A stretch of 64,000 nt of DNA, taken from positions 1,984,001 through 2,048,000 of the forward strand of contig NC_021663.1 of NCBI RefSeq assembly GCF_000418365.1. Direction: 5' to 3'. Below, piece after piece: positions 1-8,522 of the stretch. The notes beneath the pieces are model-generated. The model saw nothing but the letters and a program-made list of their open reading frames with translations, was not told the origin of the DNA and did no database searches. Made by a program: the position numbers and the translations under genes. Position 1 is the first letter of the stretch. Every line of letters begins with the position of its first letter. The stretch comes from Corynebacterium terpenotabidum Y-11. Lineage in GTDB: Bacteria > Actinomycetota > Actinomycetes > Mycobacteriales > Mycobacteriaceae.

Positions 1-311
1 GACGCGTCGAGCCCGGCGAGGGTCTCCGGGGTCCGGTCGGAGGAGCGGTAGGCGGCGAACGCCGCACCCCAGACAATGAGGCCGGCGAGCAGAGCGAAAC
101 CGACGAACATCGCCACACGGGTGAGAATCACCCCCCAGAACACCTTGGGCATGTCGACTGATCGGAACCACTCGAGTTCCGTGTAATTGGACACGAGAAC
201 GGGAAGGAGGAAGACCAGGACAACGAAAATCACGGCGAGGACGCCGAGGAACTTCGCTTTGCGGCCTGGTGTCGGCAGGGACGGGAGCTCGGGCAGGGAC
301 GGTAATGACAA
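1..311 (-). CDS. UPF0182 family integral membrane protein (N-terminal part, cut by window edge)
   Basis: Only the first 103 codons lie in the window; the gene continues off the left edge. The visible part has a short Pro-rich cytoplasmic start, a strongly hydrophobic segment at residues 21-40, a polar stretch with the motif NYTELEWFRSV, and a second membrane segment at about 63-86. This matches the N-terminus of UPF0182 proteins, large actinobacterial membrane proteins of unknown function (Rv3193c in M. tuberculosis). The start is TTG at 309-311, preceded by AGGAGA; no in-frame ATG fits better. It is divergent from the PPA1309-type gene, as in related genomes. The family is confident; the function is unknown. 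Confidence 0.85.
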   Translation of the reverse strand, partial: MSLPSLPELPSLPTPGRKAKFLGVLAVIFVVLVFLLPVLVSNYTELEWFRSVDMPKVFWGVILTRVAMFVGFALLAGLIVWGAAFAAYRSSDRTPETLAGLDA

Positions 312-344
312 GGGTGCGCTCTTCTCCTGGCGTACGGGCGACGA

Positions 345-372
345 TAGACGTCCGGGGTGTGTTGCCTAGAAT
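345..372 (+). promoter_or_regulatory. Sigma-A type promoter for the PPA1309-type gene
   Basis: A -35-like TAGACG (345-350) and a -10 TAGAAT (367-372) are separated by 16 nt. The expected transcription start near 379 leaves a leader of about 47 nt before the ATG at 426. Inferred from consensus only. Confidence 0.45.
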
Positions 373-425
373 ACCTACCGACCGGCCCTCTGCTACCGGC
401 GCTCCTACGGACAGGGACAATGAAG

Positions 426-974
426 ATGAATGATGCTCACCACGGACCCGACCCACGCACCGATCTGCGGCCGCTCAACGCCGCGCTCCGGGAGGCCGTG
501 GACTTCATCCACGCCGAAGGCTGGGACCGGCCGCCGACGCTGTTCGCGCTGGTGCCCGCCCACCTGGTCCAGGACACTCTCGCCGCCGGTGGGCAGGAGG
601 CGGATCTGGACGCATCGGACCACCCGCTGACCCTGGTGGTGCAGGACGAACTCCCGGAGCACATCCTCCCCGGCTCCGATGAACTCGGCGACTACATCGC
701 CTCTGCCCAGTGGCCGCCGCTGGTCATCGGGGCGGTCCTGGCCCAGGAGATCCTGTTCACCAACTCCGCCCCCGGAGCTGATCCGACCCCCCGTCCGGCC
801 CGGTTCTTCTCCGGCATCATCGACGGCGGCCCGGAACGTACCCTGGTGCAGCTGCGTCCCACCGAGGAGGAGCTCGACGCCGACCCCTTCGCCCAGGACA
901 GGATCACCCTGCTCGGCGGGGAGAACCTCGCCCCCGGCGTCATCGCCGCACTGCGCTCCTCGTTCGAGGACTAA
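426..974 (+). CDS. PPA1309 family protein (conserved actinobacterial, unknown function)
   Basis: 182 residues, soluble and acidic, with no signal peptide or membrane segment. The pattern LREAVDFIHAEGWDRPPTLF near the N-terminus and a C-terminal GENLAPGVIAALRSSFED-type ending are typical of the PPA1309 family, which sits beside the YlbL-type protease in many actinobacteria. I chose ATG 426 because AGGGA (413-417) lies 8 nt upstream; the in-frame ATG at 420 is only 2 nt from it. It is convergent with the YlbL-type gene, with which it overlaps by 4 nt at the 3' ends. No catalytic motif is recognisable. Confidence 0.8.
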   Translation: MNDAHHGPDPRTDLRPLNAALREAVDFIHAEGWDRPPTLFALVPAHLVQDTLAAGGQEADLDASDHPLTLVVQDELPEHILPGSDELGDYIASAQWPPLVIGAVLAQEILFTNSAPGADPTPRPARFFSGIIDGGPERTLVQLRPTEEELDADPFAQDRITLLGGENLAPGVIAALRSSFED

Positions 975-2116
975 CCGCAGGTCGGGGCGTCCTTCCCTGC
1001 GTTGTAGTCGGCGAGGGCGTCCACCGCCCCGTCGAGCGAGTCGACCTTGAGCAGGGTGATGTCCCCGTCGTAGTTCCCGCCGGTCGCCTCGGAGCAGTTG
1101 TCCGCGGGGACGAGGAAGACCGTGGCACCGGCATGCCGGGCAGCGGCGATCTTGTGGGTGATACCGCCGATCGACCCGACGGTGCCGTCGGAGTCGATGG
1201 TGCCGGTCCCGGCGACGAAGGTCCCGCCAGTCAGCTCCCCGGGGGAGAGCTTGTCGACGACCGCGAGGGAGAACATCAGTCCGGCTGAGGGGCCACCGAT
1301 GTCCTTGAGGTTGTAGTTCACCCGGACACCGTCGCCGGGCTGCGCGACCATGGTGACGCCGAGGTAGGCCTGCCCGTTGCCGCCGGTGGTGTCCTCCGCG
1401 TCGGCGTCACCCTGCAGAGACTCCGGCATCTCCCCGAGAGTGACCTTTTCCGTGATGTCCTTCCCGTCCCGGTGGATACCGAGCGTGACCTGGTCGCCGG
1501 GCGACCTGTCGCCGATGGCGTCCGAGATATCGCCGGGCAGGGTGACATCGGTGCCGTCGACGGAGGTGATGACGTCGTTGATCTTCACCGTGCCGTCGGC
1601 CGGCGCTCCGTCCGAGACGTCGTAGACCATCGTCTCCAGGGGGCGGCCGAGGTGGTTCATCGCCGCGACAGTCGCGTTGGACTCGGAGGACGCGAAGGCG
1701 GCCGCGTTCTGTTCAGCGACCTCCTCGGCCGAGGAGTTCGAGGGGATGACCTGCTCCAACGGCACGACCGTGTCATCGCTGCCGAGCCAGCGGATCATCA
1801 TCTGCGGCAGGCTCATATTGGTGCGCACCGCGACGGTCGTCATATTGAGGTTCCCGGAGGTCTCGTCCAGCTCGTCGTCGTCCACCCCGGTGATCTCGAC
1901 GACGGGAGTGCCGTCGACGTCCCCGAGAGTATTGAAGGTCGGTCCCTCCCCCTCGGCGGCGAAGGGCACGGTGAGGTCGATGTCCGTGCCGGGGATGGTC
2001 GTCATGCCCAGCAGAGTGAAGATGACCACGACCGGCAGCGCACCGACGACGATGGTGCGGGTCCGGCGACGGGCACCAGTGGGCGGCGTGGTGGACGACA
2101 GGCTGGGGAATTTCAC
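971..2116 (-). CDS. YlbL family membrane-anchored PDZ / Lon-like (S16) serine protease
   Basis: 381 residues. A basic N-terminus (GARRRTRT) is followed by one membrane segment at about 21-38, then an extracytoplasmic region, a PDZ domain at about 155-230 (GRPLETMVYDV to TLGIHRDGKDI) and a Lon-like proteolytic domain. The catalytic pair is visible: Ser277 in GGPSAGLMFSL and Lys322 in GGITHKIAAARHAG. The family (Rv3194c) is thought to process membrane or secreted substrates; the substrate is unknown. The start is GTG 2116, because a TAGGGT box (2124-2129) lies exactly 7 nt upstream, suggesting a leaderless mRNA; a longer reading frame upstream would run into the divergent gene's promoter. Confidence 0.85.
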   Translation of the reverse strand: MKFPSLSSTTPPTGARRRTRTIVVGALPVVVIFTLLGMTTIPGTDIDLTVPFAAEGEGPTFNTLGDVDGTPVVEITGVDDDELDETSGNLNMTTVAVRTNMSLPQMMIRWLGSDDTVVPLEQVIPSNSSAEEVAEQNAAAFASSESNATVAAMNHLGRPLETMVYDVSDGAPADGTVKINDVITSVDGTDVTLPGDISDAIGDRSPGDQVTLGIHRDGKDITEKVTLGEMPESLQGDADAEDTTGGNGQAYLGVTMVAQPGDGVRVNYNLKDIGGPSAGLMFSLAVVDKLSPGELTGGTFVAGTGTIDSDGTVGSIGGITHKIAAARHAGATVFLVPADNCSEATGGNYDGDITLLKVDSLDGAVDALADYNAGKDAPTCG

Positions 2117-2123
2117 CCGTCCC

Positions 2124-2129
2124 ACCCTA
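2124..2129 (-). promoter_or_regulatory. -10 box TAGGGT, leaderless-type promoter of the YlbL gene
   Basis: On the minus strand TAGGGT ends 7 nt before the GTG start at 2116, with no Shine-Dalgarno between. This is the spacing at which transcription would begin at the start codon itself. Confidence 0.5.
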
Positions 2130-2206
2130 CCGGCACGACGGATACTGTTCGCTGTCAGCGCACGGCTCCGGGCCGTCGACGGGCTCACCGGGTGGGAGGA
2201 CGCAGG

Positions 2207-2212
2207 TAGGCT
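2207..2212 (+). promoter_or_regulatory. -10 box TAGGCT, leaderless-type promoter of the DUF2342 gene
   Basis: TAGGCT lies 6 nt before the ATG at 2219 and no ribosome binding site is present. It is divergent from the YlbL promoter about 80 bp away. Confidence 0.45.
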
Positions 2213-2218
2213 CGGGCC

Positions 2219-3682
2219 ATGAGCAATTTCGGATTCGGCTTCCACGGTAACAACGACGATGACGACGATGACCGTGCCGACCGGAACAACGGCGGCGACA
2301 ACAACGACCCTTTCGGTTTCGGCGCGAACCCCTTCGGCTTCCTCTTCGGCGGCCAGCAGCCGGGTCAGGGTGGCCAGAACGGCGCCCAGGGCCCGGGTAT
2401 CGGGGACATTCTCGGACAGTTCGGGGCGATGCTCAGCGGTTTCGGCCGTGACATGAACTCACCGGACGCCCAGGGCCCGGTGAACTACGCCCTGGCCGGT
2501 CGGATCGCCCGCCAACAGATCACCGGGGCAGCGGCCCGGACGCCGTCGAGCCACGATTCCCAGGCGGTGGCGGAATCCGTCCGGCTGGTCGAACTGTGGC
2601 TCGACGAGGCGACGGTGCTCCCGGCCGGGGCGACCGGATCGGTGGCGTTCTCCGCCGAAAAGTGGTTGGAGGAGACGATGCCGAGGTGGCGTCGGATCAT
2701 CGACCCGCTGGCGTCCAAACTGGGCGACGCCACCCTGGAGGGACTGCCCGAGGAGGCCCGCGCCCAGCTCGGCCCGATGTCTGGCATGCTGAGCCAGATC
2801 AACGGCATGAATTTCGGCATGCAGCTCGGCCACGCCCTCGGCGAGCTGGCGAAAGAGGTGGCGATGTCCACCCAGTGGGGTATCCCACTGGCAGACAGCA
2901 CCGTCGCCGCCGTCGCGACTTCCCGGCTCGACGACCTGTCGAAGAAGCTGGGTGTCGAGCGTCGGGAGACGTTGATCTACCTCGCCGCCCGTGAGGCCGC
3001 GCACCTGCGCCTGTTCCAGCATGTCCCGTGGCTGGTGGAGCGGCTGATCCTCGACGTCGAGGAGTTCGCCACCGGCCTGGCGCTGGACAATTCCGCGCTG
3101 GAGGAGGCGACCCGCGAGTTCAACCCGGAGATGATGGGTGATCCGCAGAAGATGCAGGAGATGATGGAGAGCCTGCAGAACCAGGATCTCGCCCCGAAGA
3201 TCGTCTCCTCCACCGACCATGCCCGGATCCGCCTGGAGACCAGCCTGTCACTGGTCGAGGGCTGGGTCGACTACGTCGTCGGTGAGGCGCTGGGAACCCG
3301 GTTCCCGGCGACCGCGTCGATCCAGGCTGCGTGGTCGGTGTTCCGGGACAGCGACCAGCCGGGAATGGCGGTGCTGGCCAGGACGGTCGGCATCAACCTG
3401 GCTGCCCCGAAGGCCAACCAGGCGGCCGAGTTGTGGTCCCGACTGACCTTCGCGGTCGGTAAGGAGCGTCGGGACGCGGTGTGGAACCACCCTGACTTCC
3501 TCCCGATCGATGCCGACCTGGATGCCCCGGCGGAGTTCATCGACTCCATCCTCGGCGAGCAGGAGTCCGGCGACTTCGACCCGATCGGCGAAATCGAAAA
3601 GTTGGAGCGTGAACTCAACAAGGGCGACGGCGACGAGGGCCCCGGGACGGGCGATGAGGACACCGACGAGGGCACTGCCTAG
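2219..3682 (+). CDS. DUF2342 zinc-dependent metalloprotease-like protein
   Basis: 487 residues; homologue of Rv3195. The N-terminus is low complexity (an Asp run at 13-18, then Gly/Phe/Asn-rich to about residue 60), followed by a helical core. The family signature REAAHLRLFQHVPWL is at about 258-272: Glu259 and His262 with His268 are the likely zincin-type residues, although the canonical HExxH is not intact. The tail (about 450-487) is very acidic. No signal peptide, so cytosolic. The function is unknown; related proteins were once linked to F420 genes only by gene neighbourhood. The start follows a TAGGCT box by 6 nt, so the transcript is probably leaderless. Convergent with the M48-type gene. 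Confidence 0.82.
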   Translation: MSNFGFGFHGNNDDDDDDRADRNNGGDNNDPFGFGANPFGFLFGGQQPGQGGQNGAQGPGIGDILGQFGAMLSGFGRDMNSPDAQGPVNYALAGRIARQQITGAAARTPSSHDSQAVAESVRLVELWLDEATVLPAGATGSVAFSAEKWLEETMPRWRRIIDPLASKLGDATLEGLPEEARAQLGPMSGMLSQINGMNFGMQLGHALGELAKEVAMSTQWGIPLADSTVAAVATSRLDDLSKKLGVERRETLIYLAAREAAHLRLFQHVPWLVERLILDVEEFATGLALDNSALEEATREFNPEMMGDPQKMQEMMESLQNQDLAPKIVSSTDHARIRLETSLSLVEGWVDYVVGEALGTRFPATASIQAAWSVFRDSDQPGMAVLARTVGINLAAPKANQAAELWSRLTFAVGKERRDAVWNHPDFLPIDADLDAPAEFIDSILGEQESGDFDPIGEIEKLERELNKGDGDEGPGTGDEDTDEGTA

Positions 3683-3718
3683 TCTGGCCCAGTCTGCCCA
3701 GTCTGCCTAGAGCCACCC

Positions 3719-3736
3719 CGGACTGTTCTCAGTCCG
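3719..3736. terminator. Short hairpin between convergent genes
   Basis: CGGACTG (3719-3725), loop TTCT, CAGTCCG (3730-3736): a perfect 7-bp stem, weakly extendable. It sits between the convergent DUF2342 and M48-type genes and overlaps the stop codon of the latter. No strong T-tract, so moderate support. Confidence 0.4.
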
Positions 3737-4286
3737 TGGGGGCCCACCGGCTGTACGCCTCCAGGTAGCCGGTCGCCCGCTCCGCGTACGGAGCCTTCGC
3801 CGCCCACGCCTTGAACTCAGGACCGTGGTCCGGGATCCAGGTGTGCACCAGTTCGTGGATGAGCACCGAATCCAACACGTACTCCGGCACATCCTGCAGG
3901 CGCGACGAGATCCTGATCCGGCCGGAGTCTACCGAGCAACTCCCCCACCGCCGGTTCATGTTGTTGACCCAGGTCACGCTGGTGAACGTCGCCTGGTTCT
4001 CCAGGTACTTCTGGTTCAGGGTCCGCGCCCGACGCATCAGGGCGTCCACCTCCCCCGTCTGCGAGGCACCGGTGTGGCGTCGCCGTACCTTCTCCACCAG
4101 CTCCTGCGTGCTGGTCCGCAGCTCCTTCGCCGACATCGACATCGGTGCGAGCACCACGACCTTCCCCGCCTCCATCCGCGCGGCGATCGTCCGCCGGCGC
4201 TTCGCCGACAGACGGATCTCCACATCAGGGGCGAATTCCGCGATGACCTTCTTCTGGGCCGCGGTGGGGGCTGTACGGGTGCTCAT
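3729..4286 (-). CDS. M48/YgjP-type zinc metallopeptidase-like hydrolase (WGSC family)
   Basis: 185 residues. The C-terminal half has the full signature of the YgjP/DUF45 group: WGSC at 114-117, then HELVHTW with zinc ligands His144 and His148 and catalytic Glu145, and HGPEF at 154-158 supplying the third ligand region. No signal peptide or membrane segment, so a cytosolic gluzincin-like fold; substrate unknown. I chose ATG 4286 because AGAGGA lies just upstream. A longer start (GTG 4313) is 6 nt after TAGTTT and could be used from a leaderless transcript, so the first nine residues are uncertain. Divergent from the cyclodehydratase-like gene at 4353. Confidence 0.82.
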   Translation of the reverse strand: MSTRTAPTAAQKKVIAEFAPDVEIRLSAKRRRTIAARMEAGKVVVLAPMSMSAKELRTSTQELVEKVRRRHTGASQTGEVDALMRRARTLNQKYLENQATFTSVTWVNNMNRRWGSCSVDSGRIRISSRLQDVPEYVLDSVLIHELVHTWIPDHGPEFKAWAAKAPYAERATGYLEAYSRWAPTD

Positions 4287-4352
4287 CACGTCCTCTACAG
4301 TGGGTCGCATCACAGGGGAAAACTACCGGGGAGCTCTCGAGGGGGACTCTAC

Positions 4353-5252
4353 ATGACCGACCAGCGCGTTTCCGCACTTCATCACCCGGAACCACTCGTG
4401 CAGCTGCGCGACGGCACCGATCTCATCATCCGCACCGACGGGCACCTCCAGTTCGGCACCATGCCCGCCCATGCCCTGATCCTGCCCTTGCCACCGCATG
4501 TGGCGGTGGACCAGATCCACCAGGTCATGCGGGAACTGCGCCGCCCCATGCAGGAACCCACGGTGCTGCGGCTGCTCACCCACTGCGGTGTTCCGCCGGT
4601 CCACGCCCGCGGGATCCTCACCGAGCTGGAGAAGGCCGGCCTGCTCCGGACTCGCCCTGCGGGACACCACCTCCGGGTGCAGGTGACCGGACCGTCCCTG
4701 TACACCCGCGCAGTCGTGCGGGAGCTGCGTCGGTTGGATGTACCCGCCTCCGGGATCTCTCCCGGGACGCCCGCATTCGGTCGCCTAGGCCCGGATGATC
4801 TGGTGGTGATGGCGGGGATGCTGTTTCCACCGGCCGATGTGAGCTACCGGCTCATGGACCTGGGGGTGCCCCATCTGACCTGTGGGGTGGTGGACGCCCG
4901 CGCCGTGGTCGGCCCACTGGTCCTGCCGGGACGCACCGGGTGCCTCTCCTGTCTCGACGCCGGGTATCTCGATGAGGACGCCCGGTGGCGCACCACCCGC
5001 GTCCAGGTCACCGCCACCCCGGCGCCGACCTCGACCCGGATCCTGGAACTTGCCGCCGCGCTGACCGCCGATGCGGTCCGTGATCTGCTGGACCGCCGGT
5101 CCACCGGTGCGCACGCCACGGACTGGCCGCTGCCCGAGCCGCTGACGGGACGCCGGTTCATCGATCCGCGGCAACTGTCGGTGACCACCACCGAACTGCA
5201 TCCCCGCACCGGCTGCTCGTCATGTGCGCTGGTGGGACACCGGGCTCGCTGA
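4353..5252 (+). CDS. Orphan ThiF/cyclodehydratase-like zinc protein (Rv3196-type)
   Basis: 299 residues, the same length as Rv3196. The N-terminal third looks like a small winged-helix or leader-binding region (VLRLLTHCGVPPVHARGILTELEKAGLL). The C-terminal half carries a Cys4 zinc site, CLSC at 197-200 and CSSC at 288-291, inside the context GPLVLPGRTGCLSCLD, which is characteristic of E1/ThiF-like partners of TOMM (azole-forming) peptide cyclodehydratases. No YcaO gene, precursor peptide or dehydrogenase lies nearby, so a bacteriocin role cannot be inferred. The start has GAGGGGGA 6-8 nt upstream. The function is unknown; the fold assignment is from motifs. Confidence 0.72.
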   Translation: MTDQRVSALHHPEPLVQLRDGTDLIIRTDGHLQFGTMPAHALILPLPPHVAVDQIHQVMRELRRPMQEPTVLRLLTHCGVPPVHARGILTELEKAGLLRTRPAGHHLRVQVTGPSLYTRAVVRELRRLDVPASGISPGTPAFGRLGPDDLVVMAGMLFPPADVSYRLMDLGVPHLTCGVVDARAVVGPLVLPGRTGCLSCLDAGYLDEDARWRTTRVQVTATPAPTSTRILELAAALTADAVRDLLDRRSTGAHATDWPLPEPLTGRRFIDPRQLSVTTTELHPRTGCSSCALVGHRAR

Positions 5253-5296
5253 TCGGTGTAGTAGTGGGGATACGTCGCGAGCGGGGAACACTGGGC

Positions 5297-7447
5297 TCAC
5301 CGGAAGTTCTGCACAATGCCGAGGATGTCCTCGCCGAACTGCTCGACCTTCGCCGGGCCGATCCCCGGCACCTGCAGCAGCTCCCGGGCGGTCGTCGGTG
5401 CCTTCAGTGCCACGGCCTTGAGCGTGGCGTCACTCATCACGACATAGGCGGGCACGTCCCGCTCTTTCGCCAGGCCGGTCCGCCAGGACCGTAGCTCGGT
5501 GACGAGCGCTCGGTCGGCATCATCGGCATGGGCCTCACATCTGCCGAGGATGCGCTGTTCCGGGGTGGTCAGACGTGTTCCGCACACCGTGCAGGCGTTC
5601 TTCGGTGCGCCCGTCGTCCCGCGCGGGGCCGCGGCGCCGGCATCGTCTCTCCCCTCCCAGGGCACCAGCCCGTCAAGGAACCGGGTCCGCCGCCGTGTCG
5701 CCTTCCCGCCGGGCTGCCGCGCCTGCGACCAGGACAGTTCCAGCACCTCACGGGCGCGGGTCACCCCGACGTACAGCAGGCGCCGCTCCTCCTCCACCGC
5801 ATCGGTGGAATGTGCCCCCTTCAGCGCGTAGGTGATCGGCACGGTGCCGTCGACCAGGCCGATGAGGAAGACGGCGTCCCACTCAAGTCCCTTCGCCGCG
5901 TGGATGCTCGCCAGTGTCACCCCCTCCACCTTCGGCGGGTTCTTCGACTGTGCCCGCTCGCGCAGGATGTTCAGCAGATTGCCCATGTCCAGCCCGGGCG
6001 TCGCGGTGGACAACTCCTCAGCCAGATCCACCAGTGCCCCCAGTGACTGCCACCGGGCCCGGTCCTGGGCACCCGTCGGTTCGGTCGGGGTCAGTCCGAC
6101 CGGTACCAGCGCCGCGCGGACCTGATTGACCAGCTGTTCCGGGGTCGGACGCGCCGCCGCACCACCGGCGGTATCCGCGGCCGCCCGCTGTGCCAGTGTC
6201 CGTGCTGCCTGACCGAGTGCGTTGACGCCCTGCCGGATCTCCGGACGCTGGAAGAAGCCTTCCCCGCCCTTGACCTGGTAGCTGATGCCCGCTGCGTCCA
6301 GTGCATACTCGACCGCCGCAGACTGGGCGTTGATCCGGTACAGCACCGCAATCTCCGAGGGTGCGACACCGGAAGAGATGAGAGCGGCGATCCGCTGCGC
6401 CACCCCGGTCGCTTCGGCAGCCTCGTCGGGGTACTCGGTGAACTCGGGGGCGGGGCCGGGGGCACGCTGCCCCTCCAGCTCCAGCCGGGTCCCGGCAACC
6501 CGACCGGTCGCCCGGCCGATGACCTTGTTTGCCAGATCCACGACCTGCGGGGTCGACCGGTAGTCACGGAACAGGCGCACCGTCGTCGCCTCCGGGAACC
6601 GGGTGGAGAACCCGAGCAGATGCTCCGGCGTCGCCCCGTTGAAGGAGTAGATCGTCTGGTTCGCGTCACCGACCACGGTGAGGTCGTCGCGGTCGCCGAG
6701 CCAGGCGTCCAACAGGCGCTGCTGCAGCGGGGTGACGTCCTGGTACTCGTCGACGACGAAGCTGCGGTACCTGGACCGGAACTCATCGGCGACGCCAGCG
6801 TCCGCCTCCAGGGCTCCCGCCATCGACTGCAGCAGATCATCGAAGTCGAGGTACACCCCCTCAGAGGTCACCTTCGAGTTCTCGTAGCCTTCGAAGATGC
6901 GGACGAACTGTTCGGGATCCACCGGGCAGTCGCGACGGTCCGGAATGATGTGCGCCGGATAGTCTCCCGGGGCGATGAGCGAGGATTTCGCCCATTCGAT
7001 CTCGCCGAGCAGGTCCGACAGGGTGGTCTTGTCGGTCGTCACCCCGGCGGCGCGCGCGGCCCGGGCGACCAGCGGGAACTTCGAGTCCAGCAGCGTCCAC
7101 GGCAAGTCACCGACGAACCGGGGCCAGAAGTAGCGCAGCTGACCGCGGGCGGCAGCGTGGAAGGTCCTGGCCTGCACCCGTGCCACGCCCATCATCGTCA
7201 ACCGTTCACGCAGTTCGGCTGCGGCCCGGGAGGTGAACGTCACCGCCAGGACATGGTCGGGGTTGACGTACCCGCCCGAGACCAGATGCGCGATCCGGTG
7301 GGTGATCGTGCGGGTCTTGCCGGTGCCGGCACCGGCGATGATGCACACCGGGCCCCGGGGGGCGGTCGCCGCGCGCAGCTGTTCGGGGTCGAGGGCATCG
7401 AGGTTGAGCTGGGACAGCCGGGACCCCCGACGGGCGGGGACGGTCAT
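5297..7447 (-). CDS. uvrD2: ATP-dependent DNA helicase UvrD2 (SF1A, with HRDC domain)
   Basis: 716 residues. Superfamily 1A 3'-5' helicase: Walker A AGAGTGKT at 38-45, motif Ia AVTFTSRAA, motif II VDEYQD, motif III VGDANQTIYSFNGA, motif VI VTRAREVLELS. After the motor comes a Cys cluster (CTVCGTRL, then GRCEAH) and a C-terminal HRDC-like domain (TARELLQVPGIGPAKVEQFGEDIL), the arrangement of mycobacterial UvrD2, which is essential there. It unwinds DNA in repair and replication. It starts 4 nt after the stop of the K+ channel gene and is the last gene of the leftward adnA-adnB-channel-uvrD2 run. The mycoredoxin and nudC genes found between channel and uvrD2 in mycobacteria are absent. Confidence 0.92.
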   Translation of the reverse strand: MTVPARRGSRLSQLNLDALDPEQLRAATAPRGPVCIIAGAGTGKTRTITHRIAHLVSGGYVNPDHVLAVTFTSRAAAELRERLTMMGVARVQARTFHAAARGQLRYFWPRFVGDLPWTLLDSKFPLVARAARAAGVTTDKTTLSDLLGEIEWAKSSLIAPGDYPAHIIPDRRDCPVDPEQFVRIFEGYENSKVTSEGVYLDFDDLLQSMAGALEADAGVADEFRSRYRSFVVDEYQDVTPLQQRLLDAWLGDRDDLTVVGDANQTIYSFNGATPEHLLGFSTRFPEATTVRLFRDYRSTPQVVDLANKVIGRATGRVAGTRLELEGQRAPGPAPEFTEYPDEAAEATGVAQRIAALISSGVAPSEIAVLYRINAQSAAVEYALDAAGISYQVKGGEGFFQRPEIRQGVNALGQAARTLAQRAAADTAGGAAARPTPEQLVNQVRAALVPVGLTPTEPTGAQDRARWQSLGALVDLAEELSTATPGLDMGNLLNILRERAQSKNPPKVEGVTLASIHAAKGLEWDAVFLIGLVDGTVPITYALKGAHSTDAVEEERRLLYVGVTRAREVLELSWSQARQPGGKATRRRTRFLDGLVPWEGRDDAGAAAPRGTTGAPKNACTVCGTRLTTPEQRILGRCEAHADDADRALVTELRSWRTGLAKERDVPAYVVMSDATLKAVALKAPTTARELLQVPGIGPAKVEQFGEDILGIVQNFR

Positions 7448-7451
7448 GGGC

Positions 7452-8522
7452 TCACTTCCCGTCGGCGTCGGAGATCCGACGGATGTAGAGGATCCGGTCG
7501 CCCGGCTCCACCGTCTCCGCCTCGACCGAGTCGATCCGGTAGAGCTCGCCGGAGCGCACCACGCCCAGGACGATGTCCTCCAGGTTGCGCGGGTTACCGC
7601 CGACCTCGTCCTCGTCGACGAGCCGCTCGGCGATCGAGAAGCCTTCATCCGGGCTGAGGAGGTCCTCCATCATCCCGGTCACCGACGGGCTGACCGTCGC
7701 CAGGCCGAGCATGCGTCCGGCGGTCTCCGAGGAGATCACCACCGAATCAGCGCCCGACTGCCGCACCAGGTGTGAGTTCTCGGATTCCCGGACGCTCGCC
7801 ACGATCGTCGCCGACGGCGCAATCTCCCGCACCGACAAGGTGATGAGCACGGCCGTGTCATCCATGTTCGGAGCGACAACGACCGCCCGCGCCCGGGTCA
7901 CCCCGGCAAGTTTCAGGACATCGGACTTCGTCGCCGAGCCCTGGACCGTGACCAGGCCCCGGGAGGACGCATGGGCCAAAGCGTCCGGGTCAGAGTCGAC
8001 AACGACGATCCGGTCGGCGGGGACACCGTCGGCCAGCAGCGCGGTGGTCGCCGCGCGACCCTTGGTGCCGTAGCCGATGACGACAGTATGGTTACGCATT
8101 CGCTTCCTCCAGCGACGGATCTTCAGTGCTTTCCTGGACTCCTCGGTGAGCACGGACAGGGTCGTGCCGACCAGGAGGACCAGGAAGATGACGCGCATCG
8201 GGGTGATGAGCAGGACGTTGAGGAGGCGTGCCTCCTGGGTGACCGGGGTGATGTCGCCGTAACCGGTGGTCGACAGGGACACCGCCGAGTAGTACACGGC
8301 GTCGAGGAACGTACTGACCCCCCGGTAGCCGTCCCGGTCAAGGTAGACCACCGTCGACGAGACGACGATGAGGATCAGGGCATAGGCCATCCGTCGGAGG
8401 ATCAGCCACCACGGGCTGGCCTGTTCCGGCTCCGGGATGCTGATGATCTTCAGCAGCGCATGCGGCGGGAGTGAGTCCATCTCGTCATTGCGGCCCAACC
8501 GGTCGCGCAGGCTGTCACGCAT
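7452..8522 (-). CDS. Two-TM potassium channel with RCK/TrkA-N and TrkA-C domains
   Basis: 356 residues. Membrane helix at about 44-60, pore helix and selectivity filter TGYGD at 86-90, second helix at about 98-122, then a cytoplasmic RCK domain starting NHTVVIGYGTKGRAA (Rossmann GxGxxG variant) and a C-terminal TrkA-C-like domain (GNPRNLEDIVLGVVRSGELYRID). This is a ligand-gated K+ channel of the MthK/Rv3200c type; the ligand is unknown. The start at ATG 8522 has GGAAGG 7 nt upstream and overlaps the end of adnB by 8 nt, so translation is probably coupled to the helicase operon. Confidence 0.9.
   Translation of the reverse strand: MRDSLRDRLGRNDEMDSLPPHALLKIISIPEPEQASPWWLILRRMAYALILIVVSSTVVYLDRDGYRGVSTFLDAVYYSAVSLSTTGYGDITPVTQEARLLNVLLITPMRVIFLVLLVGTTLSVLTEESRKALKIRRWRKRMRNHTVVIGYGTKGRAATTALLADGVPADRIVVVDSDPDALAHASSRGLVTVQGSATKSDVLKLAGVTRARAVVVAPNMDDTAVLITLSVREIAPSATIVASVRESENSHLVRQSGADSVVISSETAGRMLGLATVSPSVTGMMEDLLSPDEGFSIAERLVDEDEVGGNPRNLEDIVLGVVRSGELYRIDSVEAETVEPGDRILYIRRISDADGK

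Noticed and set aside
3680-3709. Three near-copies of CAGTCTGCC after the DUF2342 gene
   Set aside because: Too short and lacking symmetry or promoter context; probably slippage at the gene end.
4353-5252. TOMM/bacteriocin biosynthesis cluster
   Set aside because: Only one cyclodehydratase-like gene, with no YcaO, precursor, dehydrogenase or transporter nearby.
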